Positions 12,901 through 25,179 of a DNA stretch of 64,000 bases are shown one piece after another. Where the stretch lies: assembly GCA_000611775.1 (NCBI GenBank), contig KK106983.1, positions 3,437,072 to 3,501,071 on the forward strand. The letters run 5' to 3'. Each line of letters starts with the position of its first letter. The first letter of the stretch is position 1. The notes under the pieces were generated by a model. It was not told where the DNA came from, made no database searches, and saw only the letters and a program-made list of their open reading frames with translations. The stretch comes from Umbilicaria muhlenbergii. Lineage: Eukaryota > Ascomycota > Lecanoromycetes > Umbilicariales > Umbilicariaceae. The translations under genes were made by a program, and so were the position numbers.

Positions 12901-14012
12901 ACTGTCATGTCAGAAGACAGTTACAGCAGCTCAAGCTGCACAATTGTATTATGAGTACATCTGAAGAATCTATAAAACACCTGAGACAGCAACATTAGAC
13001 TGAGGGCTTCAGTTCATCTCAGCATTCACAGATGAACTCTGCAAGCTTGTGAAAATAAAACAAAAGCTTTCAACAACATATCACTCACAGACAGATGAAA
13101 GCACTGAGGTATTAAATCAGTACATTAATCAACAACTTCACCTCTTCATGAATTACTTTCTGAACAACTGATCAGACCTTTTATTAATAATGAATTTCAC
13201 TCAAGTGGTTCTCACTCATGAGTTCACAGGCATGTCATCTTATGAGTTAAAGCTGAGACAGACTCCTCATCTACACTTTCATTAAAAAGAGTGAATGCAA
13301 TCCTTAAACACTGTAAGGGAGCAACTGACAAGAGAAGAAGCTCAGACCTTCATTATTAAAGCTCATGAAGTGATTAAATGAGCAAAGGAAAACCTGAAAC
13401 AGGCTTAAAATAAGATGACAGATCAAGCAAATAAGCACTGAAGGAAATCAAACTTCTTTGTTAAAGACTGAGTTTATATTACTCAAAAGAGTTGAATCAC
13501 TGAAAGACTTAACTTAAAGTTGAATCATTAAACAGCAGGTCTTTATCAGATCCTCAGCATGAAAAGTCACTTCTATGTTTTAAAGTTACCTGAACACATG
13601 AAGATGAACAACATCTTTCATGTTGATCATTTAAGGAAAGTGATGAATAACTTAATGTCAAGTCAAATTCAGGACCTAAAGCTGCTGACTGAAGTTAATG
13701 ATCAGCCTGAGTACACAGTGAAAAAAATTTTAACAAGTCAGATCCACAACAACATCCTGTAATATCAAGTGACTTGAGAGGGATATGATTCAGACTTAAA
13801 ATGATATGACACTGTTGACTTTATAGGGTCACCTCAAAAGGTAAAAGATTATCATGATGCTTATCTGAACAGGGCAGGGTCACTGAGGAGGCTATAAGTT
13901 TAATTAAATGTTTACAAGTCAGGTGAAGAGCTGAACCTGATGAATAAAAACAATATGACAGTCAATAGAGGATTCAAGAGGCAGTCAAGATGAAAGATTT
14001 AAAATGAAAACT
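9901..14012 (+). mobile_element. element C pol region: protease, RT, RNase H, integrase, chromodomain
   Basis: RT blocks lie at 11.0-11.7 kb; the YxDD-equivalent is near 11.48 kb, followed by an ILIYSEDLLKH block. RNase H is at 11.87-12.27 kb. The integrase HHCC and core regions lie at about 12.56-13.45 kb. The carboxyl end carries a chromodomain at 13.69-13.90 kb with the pattern EYTVKKIL...WEGYD...KVKDYH. The chromodomain places the element among chromoviruses, whose domain directs integration to marked chromatin (family knowledge). Broken throughout. Confidence 0.9.
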
Positions 14013-14015
14013 GAG

Positions 14016-14353
14016 GACAGTCCTCCTGTCTGAAGAGAAGTGATGTTATGACATGATCAATTAACACTGATGAATATTGAACTACCTGATGTTAAATTAA
14101 ATTAAAATTAGTGTGTCTTGACACTTTGACATTTATGTCATGACTGCACTCACAAGACTGCTTCCTTCTTTGTACTTTTTTAAAGACAGTCCTCCTGTCT
14201 GAAGAGAAGTGATGTTATGACATGATCAATTAACACTGATGAATATTGAACTACCTGATGTTAAACTAAATTGAGACTAATGTGTCTTGACATCTTGACA
14301 TTTATGTCATGATTACACTCACAAGACTGCTTCCTTCTTTGTACTTTTCTAGA
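14016..14353 (+). repeat. 169-bp tandem duplication at the 3' LTR junction of element C
   Basis: The purine-rich tract and the first part of the LTR occur twice, at 14016-14184 and from 14185 (same GACAGTCCTCCTGTC start). The second copy continues into the full 3' LTR at 14213. This looks like slippage or unequal exchange at the polypurine tract/LTR junction. Confidence 0.9.
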
Positions 14354-14419
14354 TTTAAATAACTCATCTCTTGCAACAGTTTTAGGCCTGCTTATGAAGT
14401 GAAATAATTAACTGTAACA
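14213..14419 (+). repeat. 3' LTR of element C
   Basis: 207 bp, partner of 8035-8241, followed by the AAGAC target duplication and then by resumed integrase sequence of element B. Confidence 0.93.
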
Positions 14420-14424
14420 AAGAC

Positions 14425-15780
14425 CTTCTGTTTCATGAGGAACAAATATACATTCTGAAAGAAGAGTCAGTAAAGGCAGAGATCTTAAAACATCATCATG
14501 ATGATGTCTTGACAGAGCGTTTCAGGGTAGAAAGAACTCTTAAATTGATTAATCACAAATATTATTGAATTGATATGAGTCAAGATGTTAAAGATTATGT
14601 TGCGTCATATGACATCTGTCAAAGGGTGAAAGTGCTTAAACATCATCTCTATGATGAGCTACAGGCGTTGCCTCAGCCAGAAGAATCATGACAACAAGTC
14701 ACAATGAATTTTATCACTGACTTGTCATCAAGTAAGTGTAAGGATTGCGTCTATGATGTGATCTTAATAATTATAAATCAGTATACAAAAATGGCTGAAT
14801 ACATTCAAATCACAAAAATGATTACAGCAACAAAGTTGACTGACTTGTTCTATGAGGAAATAATATGCTGATTTGATGTATCAAAAGGGGCTGTCTCTGA
14901 TCAGGGATCAGTTTTCACAAGTGCTTTCTGATCAGGAATGTGCTACTATTTAAGAATGAAGTATTAATTAAGCACTGCCTTTCACCTGCAAACAGATGAA
15001 TAAATAGAATAACAGAATTAAACCTTGAAACATTACCTTCACTGTTATTACTCAGATGAACAAGACAACTGAATGAATCTTTTACCTCTGACAGAATTCA
15101 CTTACAATAATGAAACACAGACATCAATAAAGTGCAGCTCTTTCTATGTCATGTATGTTTATCATTCAGAAGTAAGATTTAAAGTTGAAGATGACTTCAG
15201 AAGAGAAGAGGTACTTACAGTTAAATTTAAGTAAAATGATTTCATGACATACAGGAAGCGCTGTCACAATGATGAGAAAATATAATTAATTCTCAAGCAA
15301 AATATTATGATGTCAAACATAAACTCAAGACTTATAATGTGAAAGACTTGATAATGTTATTCATGAAGAACTTATGACAGAAGCGCCTGAGCAGGAAATT
15401 ATCTCACAAATTCATCAAATCATTTCAAGTTGAAGACTTAATAGGGAAGCAGGTCTACAAGTTAACTTTATTACTCATTTATCAGATTCATAATGTCTTT
15501 CATGTCTTTTACTTAAAGCCTTATCAGTGCAGAGCTGATGAAGACTCTGAATCATTACTGCTGCCTTCAAAGTTAATTGATGATGAAGAAGAATATGAAG
15601 TTGAAGAGATTTTAAATCACTGAAAATTCAGGAATGAAATCCTGTACAAAGTGAGATGAAAGAGTTGACCAGAAGAATATAATCAATGAGTGTTAAAAAA
15701 AGACTTAAAAGGTGTGCAGGAAATGCAATCAACCTTCAACAATGAATTAAATGAGCATAGAAAGAAGTGATCAAGGAAGA
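14425..15780 (+). mobile_element. element B integrase (continued) and chromodomain
   Basis: Resumes directly after element C. The integrase core occupies about 14.63-15.2 kb (ICQRVK block, then a TKMAEYI-type core and an SDQGSVF block) and a chromodomain lies at about 15.59-15.72 kb (EYEVEEIL...KVRWKSWPEEYNQW). Fossil. Confidence 0.88.
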
Positions 15781-17133
15781 TTTAATTAATGTCATAAGAA
15801 CACTCTTTCTTGATTTTCCTCAAGGGGTTTTACAGGTTTTATTAAAGCCTTATAAGTGATCTATGACAAGGGTCAAGAGTGACAAGTTCACTAAAGAAGG
15901 TGAATCATCAGCAAAGCACAAGAAAAGCATAATATTATTACTGCTGCAGCAGCAGATCAGAGCAGGCTGAAAAAAAATTATCATATAAAATCAACAAAAC
16001 ATCAGCAAAACATTATTTACTCATCTTTGTCATCATTGTCTTTCTTCTTATTATCATCATTCTTCTCTGACTCCTCTGACTCCCTGAAGGGAGAAAAATC
16101 CTCATCATCATCATCATCATTATCATCTACAATGGCGGGCAAATGCTTTTAAAATAGAATGCATGTTAGCTGATCAGAGTCATCATGTCAGAGATGAAGA
16201 GAAGAGGATCAAACTGAATATCACATGATATTCAGGATATCTTTAAGTGCATTGTTGATGCATTTGATCTGCTCAAGAAGCAGGAAGCTGACCTTGATAA
16301 TAAACTTCAATTTCAACAGCTTCTGATGACAGTCAGTAATGTGAAGATGTGCTGTAATCTTCTTGTTATAACACTTTTGACGCGCCTTGAGAGCGGCCAG
16401 GAGAGCAGGCGGAGGAGTGTTAATATTAACTTTATTAATCAGATGTATGAGAGTGTTTATCTTGCAAGTAAATCACGCAGGAACCTTGAATCATCAGTGA
16501 AGTGCAACAAGTGAGCAGATTAAACTTACTGAAAAACAAGCTTTATGCAAATTTGTGCAGTATGCACACTTAACATTTAAATGAGCATCACATACCTGCG
16601 TGGTATCATCTGTGAGATGATGACTACATCAGAGGCAGAAGAGTTTAATAAGTCATGCATGAAGTTTAAAGAAGCACTTAACAATGAGTGAGCATTATAT
16701 GATGACTCACATTAAAAGCACATGTGCGGAGTCAGTTTCTCTGACTTACAGGCATAATGACTGATGTTGTGATGATGAAGATGATGCATTTTGAGGATGC
16801 ATTAATGATGTCATGATGATGAGTCACTGCTCTGGCAAAAGTTGATGACAGAAGGTTGAGAAGTTGACAGTATTTATACTCTGAAGCTCTTATTATGATA
16901 TCATCACTTGAGGCCTTGATTATGCTATCATAATGCTGTCATGCTTATGTTGTTATGACTTCACTGCTGCCTCTTCACTCCTCAGGGTTTTCACTGTCAT
17001 GTGATAAGCTCACTTCATTATCATCTCACTTAGTCAGTGTTGATGCTGCATCACTGATTCAACTGTTAATTGAGTTTTTTATCAGTCATTCACCTTTCTG
17101 CGCTGAAGGGCTGCTGCATAAGGGAAAGGCAAT
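15781..17133 (+). other. extra 1.35-kb segment between element B chromodomain and 3' LTR
   Basis: Longer than a usual gypsy 3' spacer. It contains a serine-rich reading near 16.02-16.13 kb, a patch at about 16375-16425 that keeps several CG dinucleotides (GAGCGGCCAGGAGAGCAGGC), and a weak plus-strand frame to 17146. No domain recognised. It may be an additional 3' region of element B or acquired sequence. Confidence 0.45.
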
Positions 17134-17361
17134 TGTCATGAGTTAATGATAATCTGAGACTCACATAAGGCATGTGATCTACAAGCAGCTTAACAGTGTT
17201 AATGAATCACATGAAAACTCTGCACTGCTTGATCTCATCTTCATTCCTTAGTTATTAGTTTTATATAATTAAGATCATATAATCTTTATACATTTATATC
17301 TCATGCTGTCATGAACCTCAACTATACTTCTCTTTTTAGTAAGAGATGTTATAATTTTACA
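17134..17361 (+). repeat. 3' LTR of element B
   Basis: 228 bp, partner of 4142-4369, followed by TTTTT (17362-17366) and by the interrupted RT of element A. Confidence 0.9.
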
Positions 17362-17366
17362 TTTTT

Positions 17367-17700
17367 AATCTCATGAATGCTTCTGTTATGTTTTAAATAT
17401 TCATTGATAAGGTTCTTAATGAGTTTCTTGATATAATTTATGTGATTTATTTAAATGATATCTTGATCTTTAGCAAAGATAAATCTGAGCATGAAGAGCA
17501 TGTACAACAAGTATTAATTGCATTACAACATCATGATCTTCACTTTAAGATCAGCAAATGCTCATTTAATGCAATGAAAGTGAACTTTCTAGAGTTTAAA
17601 ATCAATACTGAAGGCATACATATAAGTTCAGAAAAAATTCACACCTTTAAAAAATGACTACCCTCAGAGAACACTCATGAATTAAAAAAATAAAAAGAAA
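17367..17700 (+). mobile_element. element A RT, second half
   Basis: Continues the reverse transcriptase interrupted at 4141. The catalytic block (YLNDILIFSKD) is near 17450-17485, followed by the HLKFKISKCSF-type and FLEFKIN-type blocks to 17657. Fossil; the element is lost beyond about 17.7 kb. Confidence 0.88.
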
Positions 17701-17883
17701 ATTAAGAATGCATCATCCTCTCCTCTTCAATCTCAACAGATTATTATTAAAAGAAAGTGAAACAACCTGACCTCATTGTGAAGATTTAATACAAAGTATT
17801 CAGCATGCAATCTGCAAGTCAGAGGAGAGTTATAATAAGAAAATGTCATACTCACTTTCTTCTCTGTCAGGTTTACACTTGAA
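17701..17883. other. unassigned interval
   Basis: AT-rich sequence between element A and the putative D1 LTR. No motif recognised. Confidence 0.3.
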
Positions 17884-18069
17884 TGTTGAACTGAACTGAA
17901 TGACTGAATGAGTTAGCAGTGATTTAAATTAATGAGTTTAATGTGTATATAAAGATTTTAATCTTCATGCTCTTTCTTCCTTTTGCTTCTTAGATTAAAA
18001 TTCTTCTCTGTAGTTAAATATCAGCTGTTAAAACACATGCATTAATTTATAATTTGCATAATCTTGACA
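17884..18069 (+). repeat. putative 5' LTR of D1
   Basis: Starts TGTTGAACTGAACTG and ends ATCTTGACA; a TATATAAAG box lies near 17949. It aligns with 25180-25361 in D2. The ends are inferred from that comparison because no 3' LTR is visible. Confidence 0.6.
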
Positions 18070-19904
18070 TTATTTTAGTCTCTTTTTTTATCCTCTGTCA
18101 TGAGGCATTCTGAATGAATTCTGAATCAGATTGAAATCAAATCAGAATTAAAATCAGAATCAGAATTAAAATTAAAATTAAAATTAAACATCAATCATGA
18201 TGATCAGAGAAACTGATAATAAAGTTTATTCATGAATTAAAAAGTTTTTGTTGACTTCTGTGAATGATGAATGACTCACCTTGAATGAAAACTTGATCAA
18301 TCAGATCTTAACTGTTCTGATTATAAAGATTTTAATTAATTTTTTATAAGAACATTCCTCTGAAGTAATGATTACTCTTTAATAATTAATCATTAATCAT
18401 GAGCAGTCCCTGAATGAAATCAACATCATTATAAAGGCACATGAAGAACTACAAGCAGACTATGAAAGAATGAAGAATAAGAATAAGAAATTAAAGAAAA
18501 AAGTCATTAAACAAGCTGATGTGATAACATACCTTGAGTAAAGAATCATAATCATTTTTATAAACACCCTTTGACCTGATTCTTCTCAACTTACAGTTGA
18601 AAAATCATCAAGATTATTAAAGCTTCTTGATTCACTGATGTTCTTCAATGACTGTTCAAAATATGATGAATGAGTAATGAAGATCAAAAACTACTTACTA
18701 ATAATGAACAAATGATACTTCACTGAACAGATGAAAATAACATACATGAAAACAAAAGTTGAGAGTGATCTTGTTAAACACATAAGACCTTAAATGAATT
18801 CAGCATCTTAAACAACTTATTTAAATGTTATTAAACTGTTAAAACATTTGACCTGAATTCACAGAAACTCAGATCAAAAATGTATCATCACTGATGAATT
18901 TCATAAACTTTATTAAGAATTTAAAGACTTCTCATCCTTCTGAGCTGATTTTCAATGATATGTTACTGAATTGAATGAGTTTTTTAATTCATACTGAATA
19001 GGAGAACTTCTGAACAAGGTTAACAACAGAATTTAATAATAATTAAACATTGATGATGACAAACCTGAAGATCTTTATGAACTCATCAAGTGTTATCAGT
19101 GAATCAATCAGATCTTATGACTGCTTGATATAAAAAAGATCAGCAGATTTTAAGTGAATTAAACACTCCTCTTCACAAGTTAAACTCATACAAGGATTGA
19201 ATGTTTTATTAAAATTTTAAAATCAACTACTTGAATGATCACTGAGTCAAGTCTCTGAATACTGAACTGAATGTCACACTCAGACGTCATCAAAGAACAG
19301 CAGATGAAGAAAGAATGATGTTTTAAATATAATAAACAGAGATATCTTGTCTTAAACTGTTCAAACAAGAACAAAAAGAAAGAGACTTCAGCATCAAGAT
19401 GCATGCAATGAATCATATTTAATTCTGATTCTGATTTTGAATTAAATTCAGAAAAAGGCGTTCTTTTATTAAAGTCATGATAAGAATCAATGATAATTCT
19501 CTTATGATATCAGCATTAATGATCAATGAAGACATTCTGTTCACTTGAACACTGTTTGAAGTGAATTGCAAGCTCACTCTGAATGAGGTTAAGTTATGAG
19601 TCAAGGCTTTACTTAATATCAAGTTAATTAAATATGCATTCATTAATGCTAACTTGACAAAAACTCTGATTGAATGATCTGAAATTAAGGCAGTATCACT
19701 GTCAAAGCTTTGAACTTTACATGATTTTCAGAAAAAGACAGTGAGATGAGTTACACATATGATTTATTTAATCATGAAGGTTTGTGATCATTCTCAGTGA
19801 CTCACTCTCATGATGATTATAAACATGAAAGATTTTAACATTATATTAAAACTCTCTTGAATGAATCACATCTGAATTTTAATTGACTCTGTGAACTGAG
19901 TAGT

Positions 19905-20005
19905 GATTTTCTCACTGAATGAATGAACTGAACTGAACAACTGAACACTGAATGAACAAATTAAACTGAACAACTGAACACTGAATGAATGAATGAATGA
20001 ATCAA
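19905..20005 (+). repeat. GAAT/CTGAA microsatellite in D1
   Basis: Tandem runs of (CTGAATGAA)n, (GAACAACTGAACACT)n and (GAAT)n between protease and RT. The same place in D2 (61540-61705) has a longer, differently ordered array, so it changes length quickly. Confidence 0.8.
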
Positions 20006-23000
20006 ATGATTAAACTTGAACTGCTGAAAACTTATCAGATCCTGAAGAAATTCATTACAAAAATAAATCCTGAATCAGCCTCTGCATCAAAAAATAATAA
20101 CCCCTCACATGCAGTCAATATCAAGATGATTGATGCTGCATCATTCACATTAAATATAAAGGAAGGCAATGAAATCTTTATTATCTTTATTCAACAGATT
20201 GAGGAAGCATTGAACTTTAAATTAAAGTTAAATGAATTAAATATCAAGATGATTCTTTCTTTTAAATATCATGACTTGATTAATGTTTTTTTTAAAAAGA
20301 CTGTTAATGAGCTTCCTCTGCACTGACTTTATAATCACAAGATTGTCTTAAAGGATGAGCAAAAGTTAAAATATACATCTTTTTACAACATGTCACATGA
20401 AGAACTGATAATGATAAAGAACTACATAAAAGACAATTCATAAAAAAGTTTCATTAAAGTCAATTAATCATCAGTAATCTCACTGATTCTGTTTATATAA
20501 AAGAAAGACAGGTCTTTATAACTGTGCATTAATTATCAAAAGCTGAATTTGATTATGAAGAAAGACTGATACTCATTGTCTTTAATTAAGGAAACCTTGA
20601 CTCAGATTTTAAAAACAAAATACTTCATCAAGATTAATATACAACAGGCATTTCATTATATATGAATGAATTCTGAATCTGAAGACCTGATAATCTTTTG
20701 AACAAGACATAATTTTTATAAATATAAAATCTTGCCTTTCAGACTCATTAACAGATCAGTCACCTTTCAGCATTTTATTAATAATGTATTATTCAACTTA
20801 TTAAACACATGTTATACAACATATCTGAATGATATCCTGATTTATTCAGAGTTTTTATTTAAACACTGAACTCATGTCTGAATCATTTTAGAACAACTGA
20901 GAAAGACAAATTTATAAACTGAAATTAAGAAGTGTGAATTTCACAAGACTGAAACTTAATATTTAAAACTGATCATAAGACATCATGACATCTGAGTGAA
21001 CCTTGAAAAGATCACAGTCATTAAAACTTAAAAAATACTGATTAATTTAAAACAGCTGCAGGCATTCTTAAGTTTTTATAACTTTTACTGATGATTTATA
21101 AAGGGATATTTTAAAATCATAAAGCTTTTAATCAGACTGACAGGCAAGAACATATCCTTTAATATGTAAATTAAATAATACCTTCAAGCCTTCAAAAAAC
21201 TGAAGAATTGATTAACATAAGCATTAATACTGAGACACTTTGATTGAACTTGAACATGTTATTTTAAATGTGATTCATCTGATCTGATATCTGCAGGAGT
21301 ATTATCTCAGAAAGATGATCAGAAATTAATACATTCAATGATGTTTTTCTTTAAAAAAACTCATACCAGCTGAATGCAATTATGAAATTTATAACAAGGA
21401 ATTATTAACTATTATTTAAAGTTTTAAAGAATGACATGCTGAATTAGCAGGAACAGAAGATCTGATTTAAATCTTAATAAATTATAAAGCCCTGAAGTAC
21501 TTTATGATGATCAGAAAATTGACTCACAGATAAGTCAGATGAGCTGAATTTCTCTTATAATTCAACTTTGTGATTACATACTGAACAGACAAGGAAAATG
21601 AAAAGGTGAACACACTCATTAAACACTCAGATGATCAACTAAAGAAGAATGAAAATGATGAGTGATTATGATATTAATTTTAAATCATACTACTAAGCTG
21701 CTGCTTAAACTCATGCATTATTACTGAACAAAAGGAAAAAGCTTCTCACTTTTTAAAATCAGCCTTGAATGAATCAGCCTTGAATGAATCAGCCTTGAAT
21801 GAATCAACTTTAAATGAATCAGCTGAACAGACTCTGAATAAAACTTTAAATGAGTTGATTACCTGTTATGTGAAAGCAGATGATTTCTGTCAGGAAATTC
21901 TAAGCTTATTATGAATTAAGATAAGACATTCAACAAAGATCTCTTTCAATGACTGCATTAAGAACACAGACTGACTGCTTTATTAAAAACATATATGAGT
22001 CTCAGGCATTAATAATGATCTGAATCAAAATGAATTATGACAATGATTAATTCAGGAAGCTCATGAACAGCTGATGATAAAACATATTAAACACTGAAAG
22101 ACTTTAAAACTGCTTGCATGCTTCTACTGACTCTGAATGAATCAAACAGTCAGTTATTTTGTTCAAAATTGTCACATCTGCCGCTGAACAAAGAACATGA
22201 ATGAGCAGTATTAAGAAGCTTTAAAATCACTTTTAATTTTAAATCATCTCTGACAAGATATATTATTAAACTTGATTACTGAATTACCTGAGAATGAAGG
22301 ATTCAATGCAATTTTAATCATTATTTATTAATTAATTAAGAAGAGACACTACATCCCTTGCTCAATAAATAAAGAAGAAGGAACATCAACTGAATATATT
22401 ATTAAACTTTTACTTCACAATGTATAAAGATTTCATGAATTATCACAGATGATTACATCAGACTGAGGATCACAATTTGTAACATTACTCTGAAAATACC
22501 TGTGTGAATGACTTTAAATCAGATTGAAACCTTCAATCACTTTTCATCCTGAAACAGATGAGCAGTCTGAAAATGTGAATATGAATATTAAACATTACCT
22601 TAAAGCATTTATGAATTATCAACAAGATGACTGAGCTAAATGATTATTAATGTTAAAAGTGTGATAAGATTCAGTGATTTACATTAACTTCTGATTGAGC
22701 CTAACGTGTTCAGTTAATTCTGTAACACTCACATATGTAGTTTTGCTCATTATTTAATGACTTCTTAAAATTAATCTCTTGATCATCATATCTGCATAAT
22801 GAGCTTTGCATGATTTTAATATTAAATTAATTCTCATTCTTTTAATATTCATGAAACAGTTGAACTGAAATAATCTGTTCAAAAAGGCATTAAGTTGTGT
22901 GTGTTAATGACATTGAAAAATACTGATAATATTACTCTCTGCAACTACACCTCTTAAGTCATACAGAAGTGTATCAGTTTATTTAAATTATACAAAACAC

Positions 23001-23269
23001 TGAATTGCTCTTGTGAAAGAGCTGAATTTAAAGAAATCATTGAACTGAACATTAAATCATCAACACCTCATGAAAGATAAAGTTGTATCATGTGAAAGAG
23101 CTGTAAAATGTTTTCTGACAAAATATTATTTCTGACACTGTTCAGCAGTCCTCAGATGTGATAAGACCTGTCATAAAATGTGTTAATCAGCCTTAAATGT
23201 TGATCCTGACATGACTCAGAAGAGCACAGTTTCACTCAGTTAAGTTTAAAAAGAAAAAACTGCTGAGAC

Positions 23270-24414
23270 AAGCTCACTTCATCAACATGAGTAAAGAGAT
23301 AAAGCAGAAGAAGCTCTTCTTAATGTGAAAATTATTTACTCTGAACTAAATGCAGCTCTCAGAGAACTCAAGAAGAGCAGAAAGATAAAAAAGTACTTTA
23401 TTTTAACTGCATGACATCATGAATGAACTGATGAAGATGATGCTGATACTCTTTATGATATTATCAATGTTGAGCAGCTTCAGTGTTGAGCAGAAGTGAA
23501 ACTGAAGCAGTTTTTAAAAATACTTAACAATCTTTGAAAGCAGAGGGACTTGAGCATGACAGTTAATAAAAATGTTCATGACTTACTGATTGAAAAGAAT
23601 GATCTTATGAATGTCATCATTAAACAGCAAGATCATGTGATCTCTTTAAAAATCAACTTCACTGCCCTCAATATTAAATATCAGCTTTTGAAGGAACGCT
23701 GATGAATGAATTAAGAAAGCACTTATTCTTTAAATATTTCAAATGATTTAAATGATGATAAGTATTTATAAAAGCTTCCTGATCCTCCTTTTTTAAATGA
23801 CAGCTTCAAGTCTACATGAGAAGATTAAGTAAGCAAAATGAAGATTAAATTAAACATCAATGAAGATCACTATTCAACTGAGACTGCCTGTATGAGGTAT
23901 GTGTTGTCTTGATTGAGTGAAAAAGCTGCTCAACACACTGAGTCTCATTTATCATATGAACTCTCAGTCATCAATTTTTATCATACTGTCAATGAGATTC
24001 TAAAGGACCTGAAGGAGATTTATGAAGACTCAGATAAACAGAAGAATTACTGTTAAGCTTATATTAAATTTATTCAGAAATTAATATGATTTTTAAATTT
24101 TTATGTTGAGTTCTGACGCCTTTTCATCTTCCTTGAGTATGATGAGGTTTAATGTATGAATAATCTCAGAGATAAAATCTTTCCTTATCTTCAAGCTTCT
24201 CTGTCATCTCAAATGATTCAACTTGATTCATTATTAATCATGAAGACTTACCTCATACGCTTGAATAATGAACAACATGTCACTTAAGCAGTCAAGGACT
24301 GAAAAAACATCATAATTATCAAGTTTACACCTGAACTGAATGATTTAAATTTGAACATTAAACTGAACTGAATGATCTGAATGATACTGAACTGAATGAC
24401 TGAACAGGTTCATC
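23270..24414 (+). mobile_element. gypsy gag fossil, element E
   Basis: Plus-strand coding trace with a coiled-coil lead (23.3-23.75 kb), then a typical fungal Ty3/gypsy capsid-like region at about 23.78-24.3 kb (KLPDPPFLND start, TWEDWVSKMKIKL, EIYEDSDKQ). It ends abruptly at the CACAA element at 24415 and no pol follows, so it is a fragment. Broken. Confidence 0.8.
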
Positions 24415-25141
24415 CACAATTTGGCAGCCTGCTCAAAAATAAGATTTTAATTAATAATACTTTATGCGCTCAGAGCACTCTCTGAGCAGTAAATGAGCTC
24501 ATACAAATTTTACACTTTAAATAACTATTATACCTTCATGAATAATAAGAAACTTTTTATTGAAAAGTTTTAAATCTCTTTATTCTGTACACTTTACAAA
24601 CTAAAGATTTCTTCATAAGTTTTAATTTGCAATAGTTATTCAAAGTATGTGACTTTTTTTGAAAGATTTTTCACTATTGAAAACTTGAATTAAATATAAC
24701 TTAACAACAACAGCAGTTATGAAGAAACTTTTAGTTTAACATTAATAGAGAATACTGTTCTTTATAAATTATGCATTAAAAGTTTCTTCATATCTGTTGA
24801 GGTGCAAAAGTTATTAAAGTGTGTAAATTTTTAAGTGACAAAAATCTTGAAGTTCTTTAAATATTCAGAACTCAACACTTATACAGTGCTTTCAGACTCA
24901 ACAAATCATGATTTTTTATTGCAGAAAAGTGAATTTTAGCAAAAGTTTACTTATTATAAGTTTTACTGTTATTATAACACTGTGTGTGTACTTGTTTAAA
25001 CAATTGTTTTAATAATTGTTTTTTTATCACAAAATTTTGATGTTCTGCTCAAGATTTAAGGTTGAGCTTAAAGTGCTCAGAGGGTGCTAAGAGCAGCTGT
25101 TAGCTGAGACATGAGATCAGAAGCTCAGAGCGCTCAAAGTG
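24415..25141. mobile_element. non-autonomous CACAA-ended element (727 bp)
   Basis: Begins CACAATTTGGCAGCCTGCTC and ends GAGCGCTCAAAGTG, imperfect inverted ends. The start matches the left end of the large inner element at 37034 (CACAAAGTGGCAGCCCGCTC). The last 50 bp match the right end near 59698 (shared GACATGAGATCAG and CAGAGCGC). The middle is AT-rich with two similar blocks around TTTCTTCATA. No target duplication is convincing (ATC versus TTA). Probably a MITE-like relative of the 22.7-kb element. Confidence 0.6.
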
Positions 25142-25179
25142 TTAAAAATTAACTCAGAGTTAACTTGCTAAATTGCTGA

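Larger units (their letters stand above)
8035..14419 (+). mobile_element. Ty3/gypsy LTR fossil, element C (chromodomain type)
   Basis: A 6.4-kb insertion in the integrase region of element B. It has paired 207-bp LTRs (8035-8241 and 14213-14419), both beginning TGTTATGACATGATCAATT and ending TTAACTGTAACA. The 5-bp target duplication is AAGGC at 8030-8034 and AAGAC at 14420-14424, one transition apart. Internal order: gag (about 8.9-9.85 kb) with knuckle at 9735-9776, protease (about 9.95-10.25), RT (11.0-11.7), RNase H (11.87-12.27), integrase (12.56-13.45), chromodomain (13.69-13.90). Structurally complete in layout but broken by many mutations. Confidence 0.93.
4142..17361 (+). mobile_element. 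Ty3/gypsy LTR fossil, element B (hosts element C)
   Basis: A 13.2-kb insertion in the RT of element A, of which 6.4 kb is the nested element C. It has paired 228-bp LTRs (4142-4369 and 17134-17361), both starting TRTCAYGRGTTAATGA, and a TTTTT duplication on each side (4137-4141, 17362-17366). Order: gag (4.5-5.5 kb), zinc knuckle (5510-5551), protease (about 5.7-5.95), RT (6.2-6.95, with YLDD at about 6744), RNase H (7.2-7.55), integrase (14.42-15.25, after element C) and chromodomain (15.59-15.72). This order, with a terminal chromodomain, is that of fungal chromoviruses. Broken throughout by many transitions. Confidence 0.92.
17884..23220 (+). mobile_element. Ty3/gypsy fossil D1
   Basis: Plus-strand element with a putative 5' LTR (17884-18069, TG...CA), gag at about 18.4-19.4 kb with a degenerate zinc knuckle near 19.32-19.37, protease at about 19.45-19.9, RT at 20.3-21.0 (YLNDILIYSE block near 20.82-20.85), RNase H at about 21.2-21.6, and integrase at 21.9-22.7 kb. 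It is collinear with D2 and about as mutated. No 3' LTR was found, so the right limit is uncertain. Positions 19738-19745 (ACAGTGAG) are the uninterrupted counterpart of the site where the 34.3-kb element sits in D2. Broken. Confidence 0.85.

Noticed and set aside
4142-17361. Retroviral-type editing (APOBEC-like, one-strand hypermutation)
   Set aside because: DNA transposons, H3-like copies and PRP28 carry the same change on both strands, so the process acts on double-stranded DNA and not on a reverse-transcription intermediate.
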